The notes below the pieces were generated by a model that did not search any database, was not told the DNA's origin, and worked only from the letters and a program-made list of their open reading frames with translations. Positions 7,587 through 16,231 of a stretch of 64,000 nt of DNA are shown here, piece by piece (the stretch's first letter is position 1; the number at the start of each line of letters is the position of its first letter). The DNA lies in contig JBDRKJ010000007.1 of assembly GCA_043814035.1 (NCBI GenBank), forward strand, positions 186,001 through 250,000, given 5' to 3'. Made by a program: the position numbers and the translations under genes. The stretch is from Peribacter sp043814035 (GTDB taxonomy: Bacteria > Patescibacteriota > Gracilibacteria > Peribacterales > Peribacteraceae).

Positions 7587-8954
7587 TTACGCCTTCACAT
7601 CTTCGATGCCACCCTTCATGTAGAAGGCCTGTTCGGGCACGTCATCGTACTTACCATCAAGAATCGCCTTGAAACTCTGCACGGTATCTTCACGACGCAC
7701 GAACTTGCCGGGAATACCTGTGAAGGTCTCGGCAACGAAGAAGGGCTGCGAGAGGAATTTCTGAATCTTGCGGGCGCGCTTCACCGTGAGCTTGTCTTCG
7801 TCGCTGAGTTCCTCCATACCCAAGATCGCGATGATATCCTGTAGCTCCTTGTAGCGCTGCAGCACCTCCTGCATGGAGCGGGCTGTCTGGTAGTGCTCTT
7901 CACCGACCACCGCAGCCGAAAGAATGGTGGACGTGGAATCGAGCGGATCGACTGCGGGATAAATGCCGAGTTCCGAGAGCGCGCGCGAGAGTACGAGTGT
8001 GGAATCGAGATGCCCGAAGGTCGTAGCCGGAGCCGGATCAGTGAAGTCGTCGGCCGGCACGTACACTGCCTGTACCGAGGTAATGGAGCCTTTCTTTGTC
8101 GAAGTAATGCGTTCCTGCAGTGCACCCATTTCGTTGGCCAATGTGGGCTGATACCCCACAGCGGATGGAATGCGTCCGAGCAGAACCGAGACTTCGGAAC
8201 CTGCCTGCGTGAAACGGAAGATGTTATCGATGAAGAGCAGCACATCACGCTGTTCCTCGTCGCGGAAGTATTCGGCATGGGTGAGCCCTGCGAGCCCCAC
8301 GCGGAGGCGCGGCCCGGGCGGCTCGTTCATCTGACCAAAGACGAGCGCCGTTTTGGCGAGCACGCCCGATTCTTTCATTTCGTAGTAGAGGTCGTTTCCT
8401 TCACGACTGCGCTCCCCTACTCCAGCAAACACGGAGTAGCCTCCATGCTCGGTAGCGATATTGCGAATGAGTTCCTTCACGATGACGGTCTTGCCTACAC
8501 CTGCTCCACCGAAGAGGCCGACTTTGCCTCCTTTGAGGATAGGGCAGATGAGGTCGATGACTTTGATGCCCGTCTCGAGCACTTCGGTCTCGGTGGATTG
8601 CTCATCGAAAGTGGGAGCAGCACGATGAATGGGAGATCGCTTCTTCGTCTGTATCGGTGGCATGCCATCGAGAGGATTGCCTAATACGTCGAACATGCGT
8701 CCGAGCGCTTCGGGACCCACAGGCACGGAAATAGGAGTACCGGTGTCTGTCACGACAGTGCCGCGAGCGAGACCATCGGTAGTGCCCATGGCCACAGTGC
8801 GTACGGCGCCACCATCCAAGTGCTGTTGCACTTCGAGGGTGAGCGTCTCTTTACCACACGGAACGGTGAGCGCGTTGTAGATCGACGGGATTTCAGCACT
8901 GGGGAACACACAGTCCACCACCGCACCCATCACTTGTGAAATTGAACCTGGCAT
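7587..8954 (-). CDS. atpD: ATP synthase beta subunit
   Basis: Catalytic F1 subunit, 455 aa. It shows Walker A GGAGVGKTVIV, the region GERSREGNDLY containing the catalytic Glu, and the DELSEED-like loop in EELSDEDKLTVKRARKI. The start is taken at the ATG giving MPGSISQVMGAVVD, which fits the family; an upstream in-frame ATG at 8987 would overlap the predicted promoter. It is the first gene of the operon, an unusual order since most bacteria place beta and epsilon last. Confidence 0.97.
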   Translation of the reverse strand: MPGSISQVMGAVVDCVFPSAEIPSIYNALTVPCGKETLTLEVQQHLDGGAVRTVAMGTTDGLARGTVVTDTGTPISVPVGPEALGRMFDVLGNPLDGMPPIQTKKRSPIHRAAPTFDEQSTETEVLETGIKVIDLICPILKGGKVGLFGGAGVGKTVIVKELIRNIATEHGGYSVFAGVGERSREGNDLYYEMKESGVLAKTALVFGQMNEPPGPRLRVGLAGLTHAEYFRDEEQRDVLLFIDNIFRFTQAGSEVSVLLGRIPSAVGYQPTLANEMGALQERITSTKKGSITSVQAVYVPADDFTDPAPATTFGHLDSTLVLSRALSELGIYPAVDPLDSTSTILSAAVVGEEHYQTARSMQEVLQRYKELQDIIAILGMEELSDEDKLTVKRARKIQKFLSQPFFVAETFTGIPGKFVRREDTVQSFKAILDGKYDDVPEQAFYMKGGIEDVKA

Positions 8955-8985
8955 ACAAAAGAGGGAATCAAAAATGAGTAGAGCC

Positions 8986-9013
8986 ATCCTAGAAGAGACA
9001 CTCCCGCCTGCAA
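8986..9013 (-). promoter_or_regulatory. predicted promoter of the ATP synthase operon
   Basis: On the minus strand a -35 TTGCAG (9008-9013) and a -10 TAGGAT (8986-8991) are separated by 16 nt. Transcription would begin near 8979, about 25 nt before the atpD ATG at 8954. The leader has a CCCTC tract and no Shine-Dalgarno. It is called from sequence match and position only. Confidence 0.5.
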
Positions 9014-9102
9014 AGGGGTAAAGAGACTACTTTTTGTGGAAATTGGTTCGTGAGCCAATGCATGAGAAAACCTTCGGATGAGACCTACGCGAACAGCTTC
9101 CA

Positions 9103-9387
9103 TCACTTCTTCTGTGCCTCCCAGTAGGCTTCGCCCTCCTGTTCCATCTCGTAGAGGCGGGTGTAGTAATCGGCCATCTCGCGCAGGTGGGCCAGGGCGA
9201 TTTTACCGGTGAGCACCGGATCATCGTTCGTCACGTTCGTCTGCGGATCGACAGAGCCGTGCTCCAGTTCGACGTCCATCCCCATGCGAAACTGCTCGAC
9301 ATTGAAGAGCTCTTTGTCCCACACAAGACCGATCTGTTCGCCAACAGTGCGCGCCTGTTCTTCGGTGAAGACTTTTTTGGCACTCAT
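9103..9387 (-). CDS. DUF5661 family protein
   Basis: A 94-aa soluble protein starting MSAKKVFTEEQA. It shows the DUF5661 pattern: FTEEQARTVGEQIGLVWD, FRMGMDVELEHG, TNVTNDDPVLTGKIALAHLREMADYYTRL. The function is unknown. Acidic and His residues are well conserved, but I cannot assign chemistry. The longer reading upstream to 9438 overlaps the divergent promoter region and is rejected. It stands alone between the ATP synthase promoter and the divergent MFS gene. Confidence 0.85.
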   Translation of the reverse strand: MSAKKVFTEEQARTVGEQIGLVWDKELFNVEQFRMGMDVELEHGSVDPQTNVTNDDPVLTGKIALAHLREMADYYTRLYEMEQEGEAYWEAQKK

Positions 9388-9440
9388 AGAAGTGATAGGG
9401 AAAGGGAAGTGAGTATACAAGCCCAGAGGCAAGAACACAC

Positions 9441-10664
9441 ATGTCTCAAGTAGCGCGCAATGTGAAATTCCTCCATGATCATCACATGCAGTCTGCCCCT
9501 CCCGATTCCCGATACGTCAAACGTACTGTCTGGACCTTCGGCTCCGCATCCTTTCTGCACGATATGGGCGCAGACATGATCTTCGCGATCTGGCCGATGT
9601 TTCTCACGACTGTGCTCGGGGCAAACATGGCGGTGGTTGGGCTGATCGACGGCCTCGGCGATGCGTTTGTCTCGATCGCACAAGCCGTATCGGGCTACAT
9701 GTCGGACCGTTTGCGCAAGCGTAAGCCCTTCGTGTGGATGGGTTACTTCTTCGGCGGCATTGCCAAAGTGGGCTACGCACTGGCACCCACGTGGCACTGG
9801 ATCATTCCCTTTCGCATTTTAGACCGCTCGGGAAAAATGCGTGGAGCCCCACGGGATGCCATCGTCTCGGATCTCTCGACCGTCCACAATCGCGGCCGAC
9901 ACTTCGGCATCCTACGCATGATGGATAACTCGGGCGCCATGGTCGGTATTCTCGCCGCCATCGTGCTCGTGCAACTCATTGAGCTAAGAACGATCCTTCT
10001 CATCGCGGCGATCCCCTCCATGCTCGCCGTGCTCCTCGTCCTCTTTGTGTACCACGAGCAGAAGCCGGATGGAACGAAAGTGTTCAAAGGGATCCACTTC
10101 AAAGATCTTTCGCCGGATCTGCGCCTCTATACGATCCTAAGTGCCTTCTTCATGCTCGGATCCTTCAGCTATTCCTTCTTACTCCTGTCGGCCAAATCTC
10201 TTGGATTCTCGATCGGCATGATGCCCGTGCTCTATCTGTTCTATACCGCCATAGCCGCCGCCCTTTCGATGTACTTCGGCAAACTCGCGGATCGCGTGGG
10301 ACGCAAGGTTGTACTACTTTTCTCCTACGGGTGTTGGATCGGCGTGGCGCTGCTCTTTCTCTTCTTCCGTTCGCCCGCAGTGGTCATCGCGGCCTTCGCA
10401 CTCTATGGCGTGCACATCGCATCACTGGCACCCGTGCAAAAGACACTCGCCGCGGAATTGGCCCCGAAAGATCTGGTGGCCAGTACCCTCGGCGGCTACC
10501 AGATGATCATGGGGATCGTGAGCCTTCCTGCTTCTCTGCTCGCCGGAATTTTGTGGGACCGCTTCGGCTTGGGTGCGCCCTACCTGCTCTCACTCATTCT
10601 CACAGTGTTTGCAGGATTCCTGCTGCTCTTCTTGAAAGACGGAAGCCCTCATCATGCATCGTAA
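9441..10664 (+). CDS. MFS transporter
   Basis: A 407-aa integral membrane protein with about 12 helices. MFS loop motifs are visible twice: SGYMSDRLRKRKPF between TM2 and TM3, and FGKLADRVGRKVVLL between TM8 and TM9. The segment LDRSGKMRGAPRDAIVSD is typical of a widespread group of uncharacterised MFS efflux proteins. The substrate is unknown. An internal ATG at 9486 is an alternative start. It is divergent from the DUF5661 gene and convergent with mgtE, with 14 bp between stops. Confidence 0.9.
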   Translation: MSQVARNVKFLHDHHMQSAPPDSRYVKRTVWTFGSASFLHDMGADMIFAIWPMFLTTVLGANMAVVGLIDGLGDAFVSIAQAVSGYMSDRLRKRKPFVWMGYFFGGIAKVGYALAPTWHWIIPFRILDRSGKMRGAPRDAIVSDLSTVHNRGRHFGILRMMDNSGAMVGILAAIVLVQLIELRTILLIAAIPSMLAVLLVLFVYHEQKPDGTKVFKGIHFKDLSPDLRLYTILSAFFMLGSFSYSFLLLSAKSLGFSIGMMPVLYLFYTAIAAALSMYFGKLADRVGRKVVLLFSYGCWIGVALLFLFFRSPAVVIAAFALYGVHIASLAPVQKTLAAELAPKDLVASTLGGYQMIMGIVSLPASLLAGILWDRFGLGAPYLLSLILTVFAGFLLLFLKDGSPHHAS

Positions 10665-10678
10665 GAAGGAGGCCGCTC

Positions 10679-12031
10679 TTACAAAATGAGCGCGTTGGCG
10701 ATCGAGAAGTAGATCACGATTCCCGTCACGTCCACGAACGTCGCCACGAAGGGGCTCGACGCATATCCGGGATCGACGCCGAAACGTTTGAAGAGGAGCG
10801 GCAACATGGAGCCGACGACCGTGCCCCAGAGGCAGATGACCGCCACGGATTGCGCGATGACGAGCCCCAGCATCCAGCGATCAACATTGCCGAGCAAACC
10901 CTGCGGCGTGAGAGAGGCACGGACGAATGCCACGACGCCGAGTGTAAGCCCGAGTGCCAGACCCATGAGCAGCTCGCGACGTATCACTCTCAACCAATCT
11001 CGCGGTGCCACATCACCCAAGGCCATGGCGCGGGTAATGAGCGTGGCCGCCTGCGAACCGCTGTTGCCTCCGGTCGAGATGGTAAGCGGCACGAAAAGTG
11101 CGAGTACCGTCACTGCGGCGATGGAAGATTCGAACTGCGCCAGTGCCGTAAAGGTGAAGAGCTCCGCGACAAAGAGTACCGAGAGCCACACCACACGCTT
11201 GCGCCAGATGGTGGCGAACTTACTTTCAAGGTAGCTCGCCGAGAGCGGATCCATACCTCCCAAGCGGTACACGTCTTCGCTCGCCTCCGCCTCGGCAACG
11301 CGCAGTAGATCGTTCAAATGGATGACGCCGACAATCTTCTGCTGGTCATCGACCACGCACGCCACATCGACTCCTTCGCGTTGTATCGTGTCGAGCACTG
11401 CCTCCTGATCGGTGGAGTGGTGGAGCACCGGAATAGGCCGCGCCATCTGTGCAGGAGCCGTGTCGTTGTTGGCAGACATGAGCGCGCGCGAGGGAATCCA
11501 CAGAATTTCCTTACCACTTGCAAGCAGCGCGACGGGCATCTGTTTGTAATGCGTGCGTGCGTACTCGCGGGCGGCGTTGAGAATAGCAGGGAGTTTGTCC
11601 TGCGAATCCACCTCGAGAAAATTGAGATCCATAAGACCGCCCGCCGTCTCGGGACCGTAGAGGAGCAGTTTTTCGATGGGCTTGCGACGATCTTCGCGCA
11701 TTTTCTCGAGAATGTGCGGATACCGTTTTGCCGGCAGGCGCTGCAGGATGTCCGTCGCTTCGTCTTCGTCGAGAAAGTGGAGGAACCGTGCAATCGTGAA
11801 ATCCGAGAGGCGCGGAAGTGCCGAGTGCACGCTCGACTCTGAGAGCAGAAGAATCACATCTGCCTGGATTTCGGGAGGGAGAATAGCGAAAGTCTTGCGT
11901 TTGCCGTGCTCAAGCTCATCGATGATGTCGGCAATTTCGCGGGCATCTTCGTGCACGAGAACCTTGCGGAGCTCATGATCACTCTTGGTCTCTAGCAAGC
12001 CGTCAACCTTGCGGAGGAGTTCCTCGTGCAT
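10679..12031 (-). CDS. mgtE: MgtE magnesium transporter
   Basis: A Mg2+ channel of the cytoplasmic membrane, 450 aa from the ATG at 12031. Domain order: N-terminal helical MgtE_N superhelix (about 1-130), CBS pair (about 130-255, VACVVDDQQKIVGVIHLNDLL), then five membrane helices. The pore region LTISTGGNSGSQAATLITRAMALGDV is diagnostic. The long upstream extension in the same frame (to 12376) is low complexity, overlaps the DksA-like promoter and is not part of the protein. Confidence 0.95.
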   Translation of the reverse strand: MHEELLRKVDGLLETKSDHELRKVLVHEDAREIADIIDELEHGKRKTFAILPPEIQADVILLLSESSVHSALPRLSDFTIARFLHFLDEDEATDILQRLPAKRYPHILEKMREDRRKPIEKLLLYGPETAGGLMDLNFLEVDSQDKLPAILNAAREYARTHYKQMPVALLASGKEILWIPSRALMSANNDTAPAQMARPIPVLHHSTDQEAVLDTIQREGVDVACVVDDQQKIVGVIHLNDLLRVAEAEASEDVYRLGGMDPLSASYLESKFATIWRKRVVWLSVLFVAELFTFTALAQFESSIAAVTVLALFVPLTISTGGNSGSQAATLITRAMALGDVAPRDWLRVIRRELLMGLALGLTLGVVAFVRASLTPQGLLGNVDRWMLGLVIAQSVAVICLWGTVVGSMLPLLFKRFGVDPGYASSPFVATFVDVTGIVIYFSIANALIL

Positions 12032-12152
12032 ACGACGAAAGTGAAAGCGCTGACATGCTACCCCTCTCTTAAGAGAAAGAGGAAGGAAAACCATCCAAAC
12101 TCTCTGCTGTGTTTTAAGAGAAGATGAACCACAAATAAAGCCCCGCTCTTCG

Positions 12153-12180
12153 TTGACAGACGCACAATACAGACGATAAT
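12153..12180 (+). promoter_or_regulatory. predicted promoter of the DksA-like gene
   Basis: TTGACA (12153-12158) and GATAAT (12175-12180) are separated by 16 nt. The predicted start of transcription is near 12187, leaving a leader of about 17 nt that is pyrimidine-rich and without a Shine-Dalgarno before the ATG at 12204. The 172-bp gap between mgtE and this gene contains nothing else I can identify. Confidence 0.6.
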
Positions 12181-12203
12181 CGGCATCCCTTTTCACCCAT
12201 TCC

Positions 12204-12710
12204 ATGACCCTCGCAAAGCCACGCGCAGCCGAAGCTCCACGCATGAGGAGTAGTAATAGGGGCAAGGCCCACCAGAAGATCAAAGAACGATTGCTCGCTA
12301 TGCGTGGTGTATTGCGTGGCGATTTACGATCGATTAATGAACGGCACAGACCTTCGTCCACTGCCGCCGCGAACATTGTCGACGGTGCACAAGATCACGA
12401 ATGTGCCGATGAGCGTCTGATGGCGATGGAGCTGTCCGGTACGAGCTTAGAACGAGTAGAAGCAGTAATCGTACGAATTCAAGAAGGAACGTACGGCCAG
12501 TGCGATGAATGTGGATGTCTGATTCCGCTGAACCGATTGGATGCCATTCCCGAGACAGACGCATGTGTAAAGTGTGCGACAGAGCTTGAACGAACGGGGG
12601 AAAGAAACGGCAGCAATGATGAGGGAAGCTTTGCTCGTCTCGCAGATCTAGAAAACGCGGCAGTGGCAATGGAAAAAGTTGCTACAGAAAATCCTTTCGA
12701 TGATGAGTGA
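12204..12710 (+). CDS. DksA/TraR-family zinc-finger protein
   Basis: A 168-aa protein with a basic N-terminus, a helical hairpin and a C-terminal four-cysteine zinc finger: YGQCDECGCLIPLNRLDAIPETDACVKCA. The sequence between the cysteines fits the DksA/TraR signature. Family members bind in the RNA polymerase secondary channel and, with ppGpp, adjust transcription. Whether this one has the acidic coiled-coil tip of DksA cannot be settled by eye. A possible functional partner is the SpoT-like hydrolase at 50080-52836. Confidence 0.85.
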   Translation: MTLAKPRAAEAPRMRSSNRGKAHQKIKERLLAMRGVLRGDLRSINERHRPSSTAAANIVDGAQDHECADERLMAMELSGTSLERVEAVIVRIQEGTYGQCDECGCLIPLNRLDAIPETDACVKCATELERTGERNGSNDEGSFARLADLENAAVAMEKVATENPFDDE

Positions 12711-12801
12711 AGCGGCTGTTGCGACATATCCTTTGCTCGCACGCAATTGGTTGCCAATACAAAATTTCGTAGGCTAGAAGGTAATTTCCCCATTTTGCTC
12801 T

Positions 12802-13404
12802 ATGGCCCTCTCTCCCCTTCACTGGCGACGGTACACAGCGGAATTCCTCGGCACCGCGACGCTGACCTTCGCCATTCTTGGTTCGATCCAGCAGCAGACA
12901 GCAACGCCGTTCGTGGCGGCACTCGTCTTTATGCTTGCGGTATATACCCTTGGGCCCGTGAGCGGTGCGCACATCAACCCCGCAGTAACGGTGGGGCTCT
13001 GGAGTATCAAGAAGATCAAGACCCCCGAGGCACTCGCCTACATCGCATCGCAGCTTGTGGGTGCTGTCGCCGCGCAGTTTCTCTTTCTGTACCTCGTGGG
13101 CGGATTGCCCGTCGTCACGGTGACAACCGGTTGGGGCATCGCCTTCGCCGAGGCACTGGGTACATTCTTCTTTGTGCTCGGCATCATGGCTGTCGTCACC
13201 AACAAGGTGCATCGTGCCGCGAGCGGGCTCGTGGTGGGATGTTCACTCTTGCTCGGTATTCTCTTAGCTTCGCTCATGAGTAACGGCCTGCTCAACCCCG
13301 CCGTAGCTATTGGGCTTCGTTCCGTATCACTCTCGTACCTGATCGGCCCCTTCATCGGCGCCGTCTGTGCGGTGTTCCTGTATCAGTGGCTCATTAAGGA
13401 GTGA
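12802..13404 (+). CDS. aquaporin / MIP family channel
   Basis: A 200-aa six-helix channel with both NPA boxes: GAHINPAVTVGLWS in the first half and NGLLNPAVAIGLRS in the second, the latter followed by the selectivity-filter arginine. It is shorter than typical aquaporins (220-270 aa) because of compact termini and loops. Water or small neutral solutes are the likely cargo. The start is preceded by TTCCCCATTTTGCTCT with no Shine-Dalgarno. It is followed by a bidirectional terminator. Confidence 0.93.
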   Translation: MALSPLHWRRYTAEFLGTATLTFAILGSIQQQTATPFVAALVFMLAVYTLGPVSGAHINPAVTVGLWSIKKIKTPEALAYIASQLVGAVAAQFLFLYLVGGLPVVTVTTGWGIAFAEALGTFFFVLGIMAVVTNKVHRAASGLVVGCSLLLGILLASLMSNGLLNPAVAIGLRSVSLSYLIGPFIGAVCAVFLYQWLIKE

Positions 13405-13422
13405 GCGCATGACATAGCATTG

Positions 13423-13454
13423 AAAAAAGGGCTGAGTCGGTCGGCTCTTTTTTC
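13423..13454. terminator. bidirectional rho-independent terminator
   Basis: An A6 tract, GC-containing stem (GGGCT...GGCTC with G-U wobbles) and T6 tract form a symmetric hairpin. It lies 18 bp after the aquaporin stop and before the promoter of the following lipoprotein gene. Confidence 0.75.
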
Positions 13455-13477
13455 AGGAAAGATCCGCCGTGCATCGC

Positions 13478-13483
13478 TAGAAT
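13478..13483 (+). promoter_or_regulatory. -10 box TAGAAT, leaderless start
   Basis: The hexamer TAGAAT ends exactly 6 nt before the ATG at 13490, so transcription would start at or beside the start codon. It is one of the clearest examples of the leaderless arrangement seen across the window. No good -35 is visible. Confidence 0.5.
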
Positions 13484-13489
13484 GACCAC

Positions 13490-14986
13490 ATGATCGAAGC
13501 CCTGCGCGCCATCGGCCTGTGCATCCTACTCGGCGCATGCTCCCCTATGCCGTCGAACGTACCAACACCTTCTTCGACGGTACCACCACCGGGAATGCTG
13601 GAGCAGGTTCCCGCCGAGCTCTCGATCGCACACTTTGCCGCGATGCGTCTGGAGGGAACGGACCTGACATTCACCGATGTCTTGGCCGACAACACCGCCT
13701 ACACCCGCCACGCCATTACGTACCGGAGTAACGGATTACTGATTAGCGGCATTATGAATATCCCCAAGGGCGAAGGGCCGTTCCCGCTTGTCGTGTTCGC
13801 CCATGGCTTCATCAGCCCCGCGGTCTATACGCAGGGCCGCGGACTCAAGCGCGAACAAGATTTCTTGGCGCGGCAGGGATTTGCCGTGCTCCACACCGAT
13901 TACCGCGGGCACGCAGGGTCGGACCCGAGCCCCGATGTGCGCGAGGTCTACGATGCGGGACTGGAGTACAGCATGGACGTCGTGAATGCCGTGAATGCCG
14001 TGCGCGAAGCGAACCTTCCACAGATGGATGCGCGCAGAGTGGGGATACTGGGCCACTCGCTCGGCGGTGGTGTAGCCCTGAATATCGCCGTGACGAGGCC
14101 GGCTTTTGCAGACGCATTCGTACTGTACGCACCCGTGAACAGCGACGCGTGGCAGAACTTTACGCGCTGGAGGTCGAAGCGCGATGACAAGGATCGCACG
14201 CTCGCGGTCTTAGGCACGCGCGAAGAAAATCCCACAGCGTGGAACGCGCTCTCGTCACAAACCGTACTCCGAAACATCACGTCTCCGATCCTCCTCTTTC
14301 AGGGCACCAGCGATGCGGATGTGCCGCCGACATGGTCCGATGATTTGAATACGCGGTTGGAAGAACTGCACAAAGACATCACGTACATATCGTACGAGGG
14401 CGAAAAACACGAATTCATCCCCCAGTGGGAGGATTTCATGCGACGCACCGCCGCGTTTCTTCGTGAGCATCTGACGGAGCAGATTGCGTGGGCCGCTCCG
14501 CTCAACCGCATGAGCGAGCGCGTGACCCTAAAACCCTTCGGCATCCATATCACCCCCAAGGATTCACCAGTGCAGCCGGAGAGATTTTCGGGCTATCACA
14601 CCGGAATGGACTTTGAGCTCCTGCCCGGCGAAACGCCGCATGACATCGCAGTACGCGCCGCCTGCACGGGCGATGTGATTTACAGAAACCGCGTGAGCGG
14701 ATACGGAGGAGTAGTCGTGCAGCGCTGCACATTGAATGATCAACCGGTCACGGTGCTCTACGGCCACCTCTCGCTCGCATCCGTCGCCACCGCACTCAAA
14801 AACCTGCAAGCGGGCGACCGCATCGGCGTGCTGGGAACAGGCTTCAGTAACGAAACTGACAACGAACGGGCTCACCTTCATTTTGCCATTCACCACGGAG
14901 CGGACGTGGAGCTGAAGGGCTACGTGCCGGCCGAAAAGGACCTCACAACGTGGGCGGATCCGATGACGGTGTTTGGGTTGCCATAA
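13490..14986 (+). CDS. lipoprotein: alpha/beta hydrolase fused to M23 peptidase
   Basis: A 498-aa predicted lipoprotein (lipobox LLGACS, Cys17) with a Pro/Ser/Thr-rich linker. Residues about 75-335 form an S9-like alpha/beta hydrolase: nucleophile in GILGHSLGGG, acid in TSDADVP, His in GEKHEFIPQ. Residues about 345-498 form an M23/LytM metallopeptidase with its zinc ligands: GYHTGMDFE, LYGHLS and AHLHFAIHHG. Both active sites look intact. The M23 half would cut peptidoglycan peptide bridges; the hydrolase could act on esters or peptides at the cell surface. This pairing is unusual. The GHSLGGG and HLHF motifs are in one uninterrupted frame. Confidence 0.88.
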   Translation: MIEALRAIGLCILLGACSPMPSNVPTPSSTVPPPGMLEQVPAELSIAHFAAMRLEGTDLTFTDVLADNTAYTRHAITYRSNGLLISGIMNIPKGEGPFPLVVFAHGFISPAVYTQGRGLKREQDFLARQGFAVLHTDYRGHAGSDPSPDVREVYDAGLEYSMDVVNAVNAVREANLPQMDARRVGILGHSLGGGVALNIAVTRPAFADAFVLYAPVNSDAWQNFTRWRSKRDDKDRTLAVLGTREENPTAWNALSSQTVLRNITSPILLFQGTSDADVPPTWSDDLNTRLEELHKDITYISYEGEKHEFIPQWEDFMRRTAAFLREHLTEQIAWAAPLNRMSERVTLKPFGIHITPKDSPVQPERFSGYHTGMDFELLPGETPHDIAVRAACTGDVIYRNRVSGYGGVVVQRCTLNDQPVTVLYGHLSLASVATALKNLQAGDRIGVLGTGFSNETDNERAHLHFAIHHGADVELKGYVPAEKDLTTWADPMTVFGLP

Positions 14987-15032
14987 GAGAAATTCGGCAC
15001 ATTCCACAAGCGCCATGTGATAAAATGCCTCC

Positions 15033-15557
15033 ATGAAAAAAGAGTTCAATCTTGCTTTCATCGACGGGCAGAACTTACACCTTGGAACTACCCAGAATGG
15101 ATGGAAAGTTGACAATGCAAAATTCAGAATTTATCTCAAGGACAAGTATAAGGTTAGTGAGGCGTATTACTTTCTCGGCTATGTGACCGAAGAGCAGCAG
15201 GAGCTTTACAAAAATCTGCAGAGATCAGGTTTCATCGTTCTCTTTAGGGAACATAGTGAAAACCTGAAGGCGATCAAAAAAGGCAATGTGGATACCGATA
15301 TTGTTTTTGAAATCATGAAAACACTCATAGAACGCAAGGACTTCAAGCAGATCCTTCTTGTCTCCGGCGATGGTGACTATAAAAAACTGGCTGACTATCT
15401 TCTAATAAAAGGCCGTTTGAAAAAGTTACTGTTCCCGAACAGGCAGTTTGCATCTTCCTTGTACAAAAAACTGCCCCCGGCGAATTTCGACTATTTGGAT
15501 ACGGTCAGTATTCGGGCAAAAATTGGATATCGACAAAAAAAGAAAAGGTCTCCTTAG
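15033..15557 (+). CDS. NYN-domain (LabA/DUF88-like) putative RNase
   Basis: A 174-aa PIN-like nuclease domain. The acidic residues of the NYN active site are visible: FIDGQN near the N-terminus, NVDTDIVFE in the middle, and SGDGDYKKL later. The C-terminus is basic (YRQKKKRSP). Family members are Mg2+-dependent RNases. A TAAAAT -10 box lies 6 nt before the ATG. The gene is richer in A+T and Lys than its neighbours, suggesting recent acquisition. The following 156 bp to 15713 hold no recognisable gene. Confidence 0.88.
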   Translation: MKKEFNLAFIDGQNLHLGTTQNGWKVDNAKFRIYLKDKYKVSEAYYFLGYVTEEQQELYKNLQRSGFIVLFREHSENLKAIKKGNVDTDIVFEIMKTLIERKDFKQILLVSGDGDYKKLADYLLIKGRLKKLLFPNRQFASSLYKKLPPANFDYLDTVSIRAKIGYRQKKKRSP

Positions 15558-15713
15558 GCACGGGCACCGTTCGGATTCCCTTTCGTCTTAATACCCGCAC
15601 AGTCTAGAGGTTCTTTTTATGTCCACGCAAGAGGTCTTTTTCCCTTTTTAGAGGGAATTATGGGCAGGAAGAGAAGGAACAGAGTGGATCCGATGACGGT
15701 GATCGGATAATGA

Positions 15714-16115
15714 TCAGCCCCGAAGACCATCGAACACCCGCTTGAGCGCCTCCTCCGCCGTGCAGGCCGATTCCTGCACCTTAAGCCCCTCAAACGGCTG
15801 TAACGCAATCGATGGCAGCAATGCGGTCACAATCGTCTTGCCTTTGTCTTCACGCAGAACCACGTTGCACGGCAGCGCCAGTGCCGCGTCCACGTTCCCC
15901 TGCAGTGCCTGATGCGCGAGTGCGGGATTGCACGCGCCTAAAATCATGTGCGGCGGATGATCGATGCCAAGTTTCTCTTTCAGTTTCGCGGCGATGTCGA
16001 TCTCGCTGATGATGCCGAATTTCTCCTGCTTGAGCGCGGTACGCACCTCCTCCTCCGCCAGGCTTACGGGGAGGTCGAGTGTGGCCGTGAAAGAATAGGA
16101 ATCTGCAGAAGCCAT
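15714..16115 (-). CDS. DUF302 protein
   Basis: A 133-aa protein starting MASADSYSFTATL. It shows the DUF302 pattern: LAEEEVRTALKQEKFGIISEIDIAAKLKEKLG, then ILGACNPALAHQALQGNVDAALALPCNVVLRED. DUF302 domains are small, often homodimeric, function unknown. The cysteines in ILGACNP and LPCNV are characteristic. The N-terminal extension of the open frame to 16283 is not coding-like. Confidence 0.88.
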   Translation of the reverse strand: MASADSYSFTATLDLPVSLAEEEVRTALKQEKFGIISEIDIAAKLKEKLGIDHPPHMILGACNPALAHQALQGNVDAALALPCNVVLREDKGKTIVTALLPSIALQPFEGLKVQESACTAEEALKRVFDGLRG

Positions 16116-16231
16116 CGAACAGAGAGTGAAAGAAAACTCTATCCCTATAGATGAGGCACCGGAAGACAGGCAAGCGAATGCGCAAGACGTTCTTGATCGT
16201 CCAGGATCCCCGACAGCAGTTGCCGTAAGAC

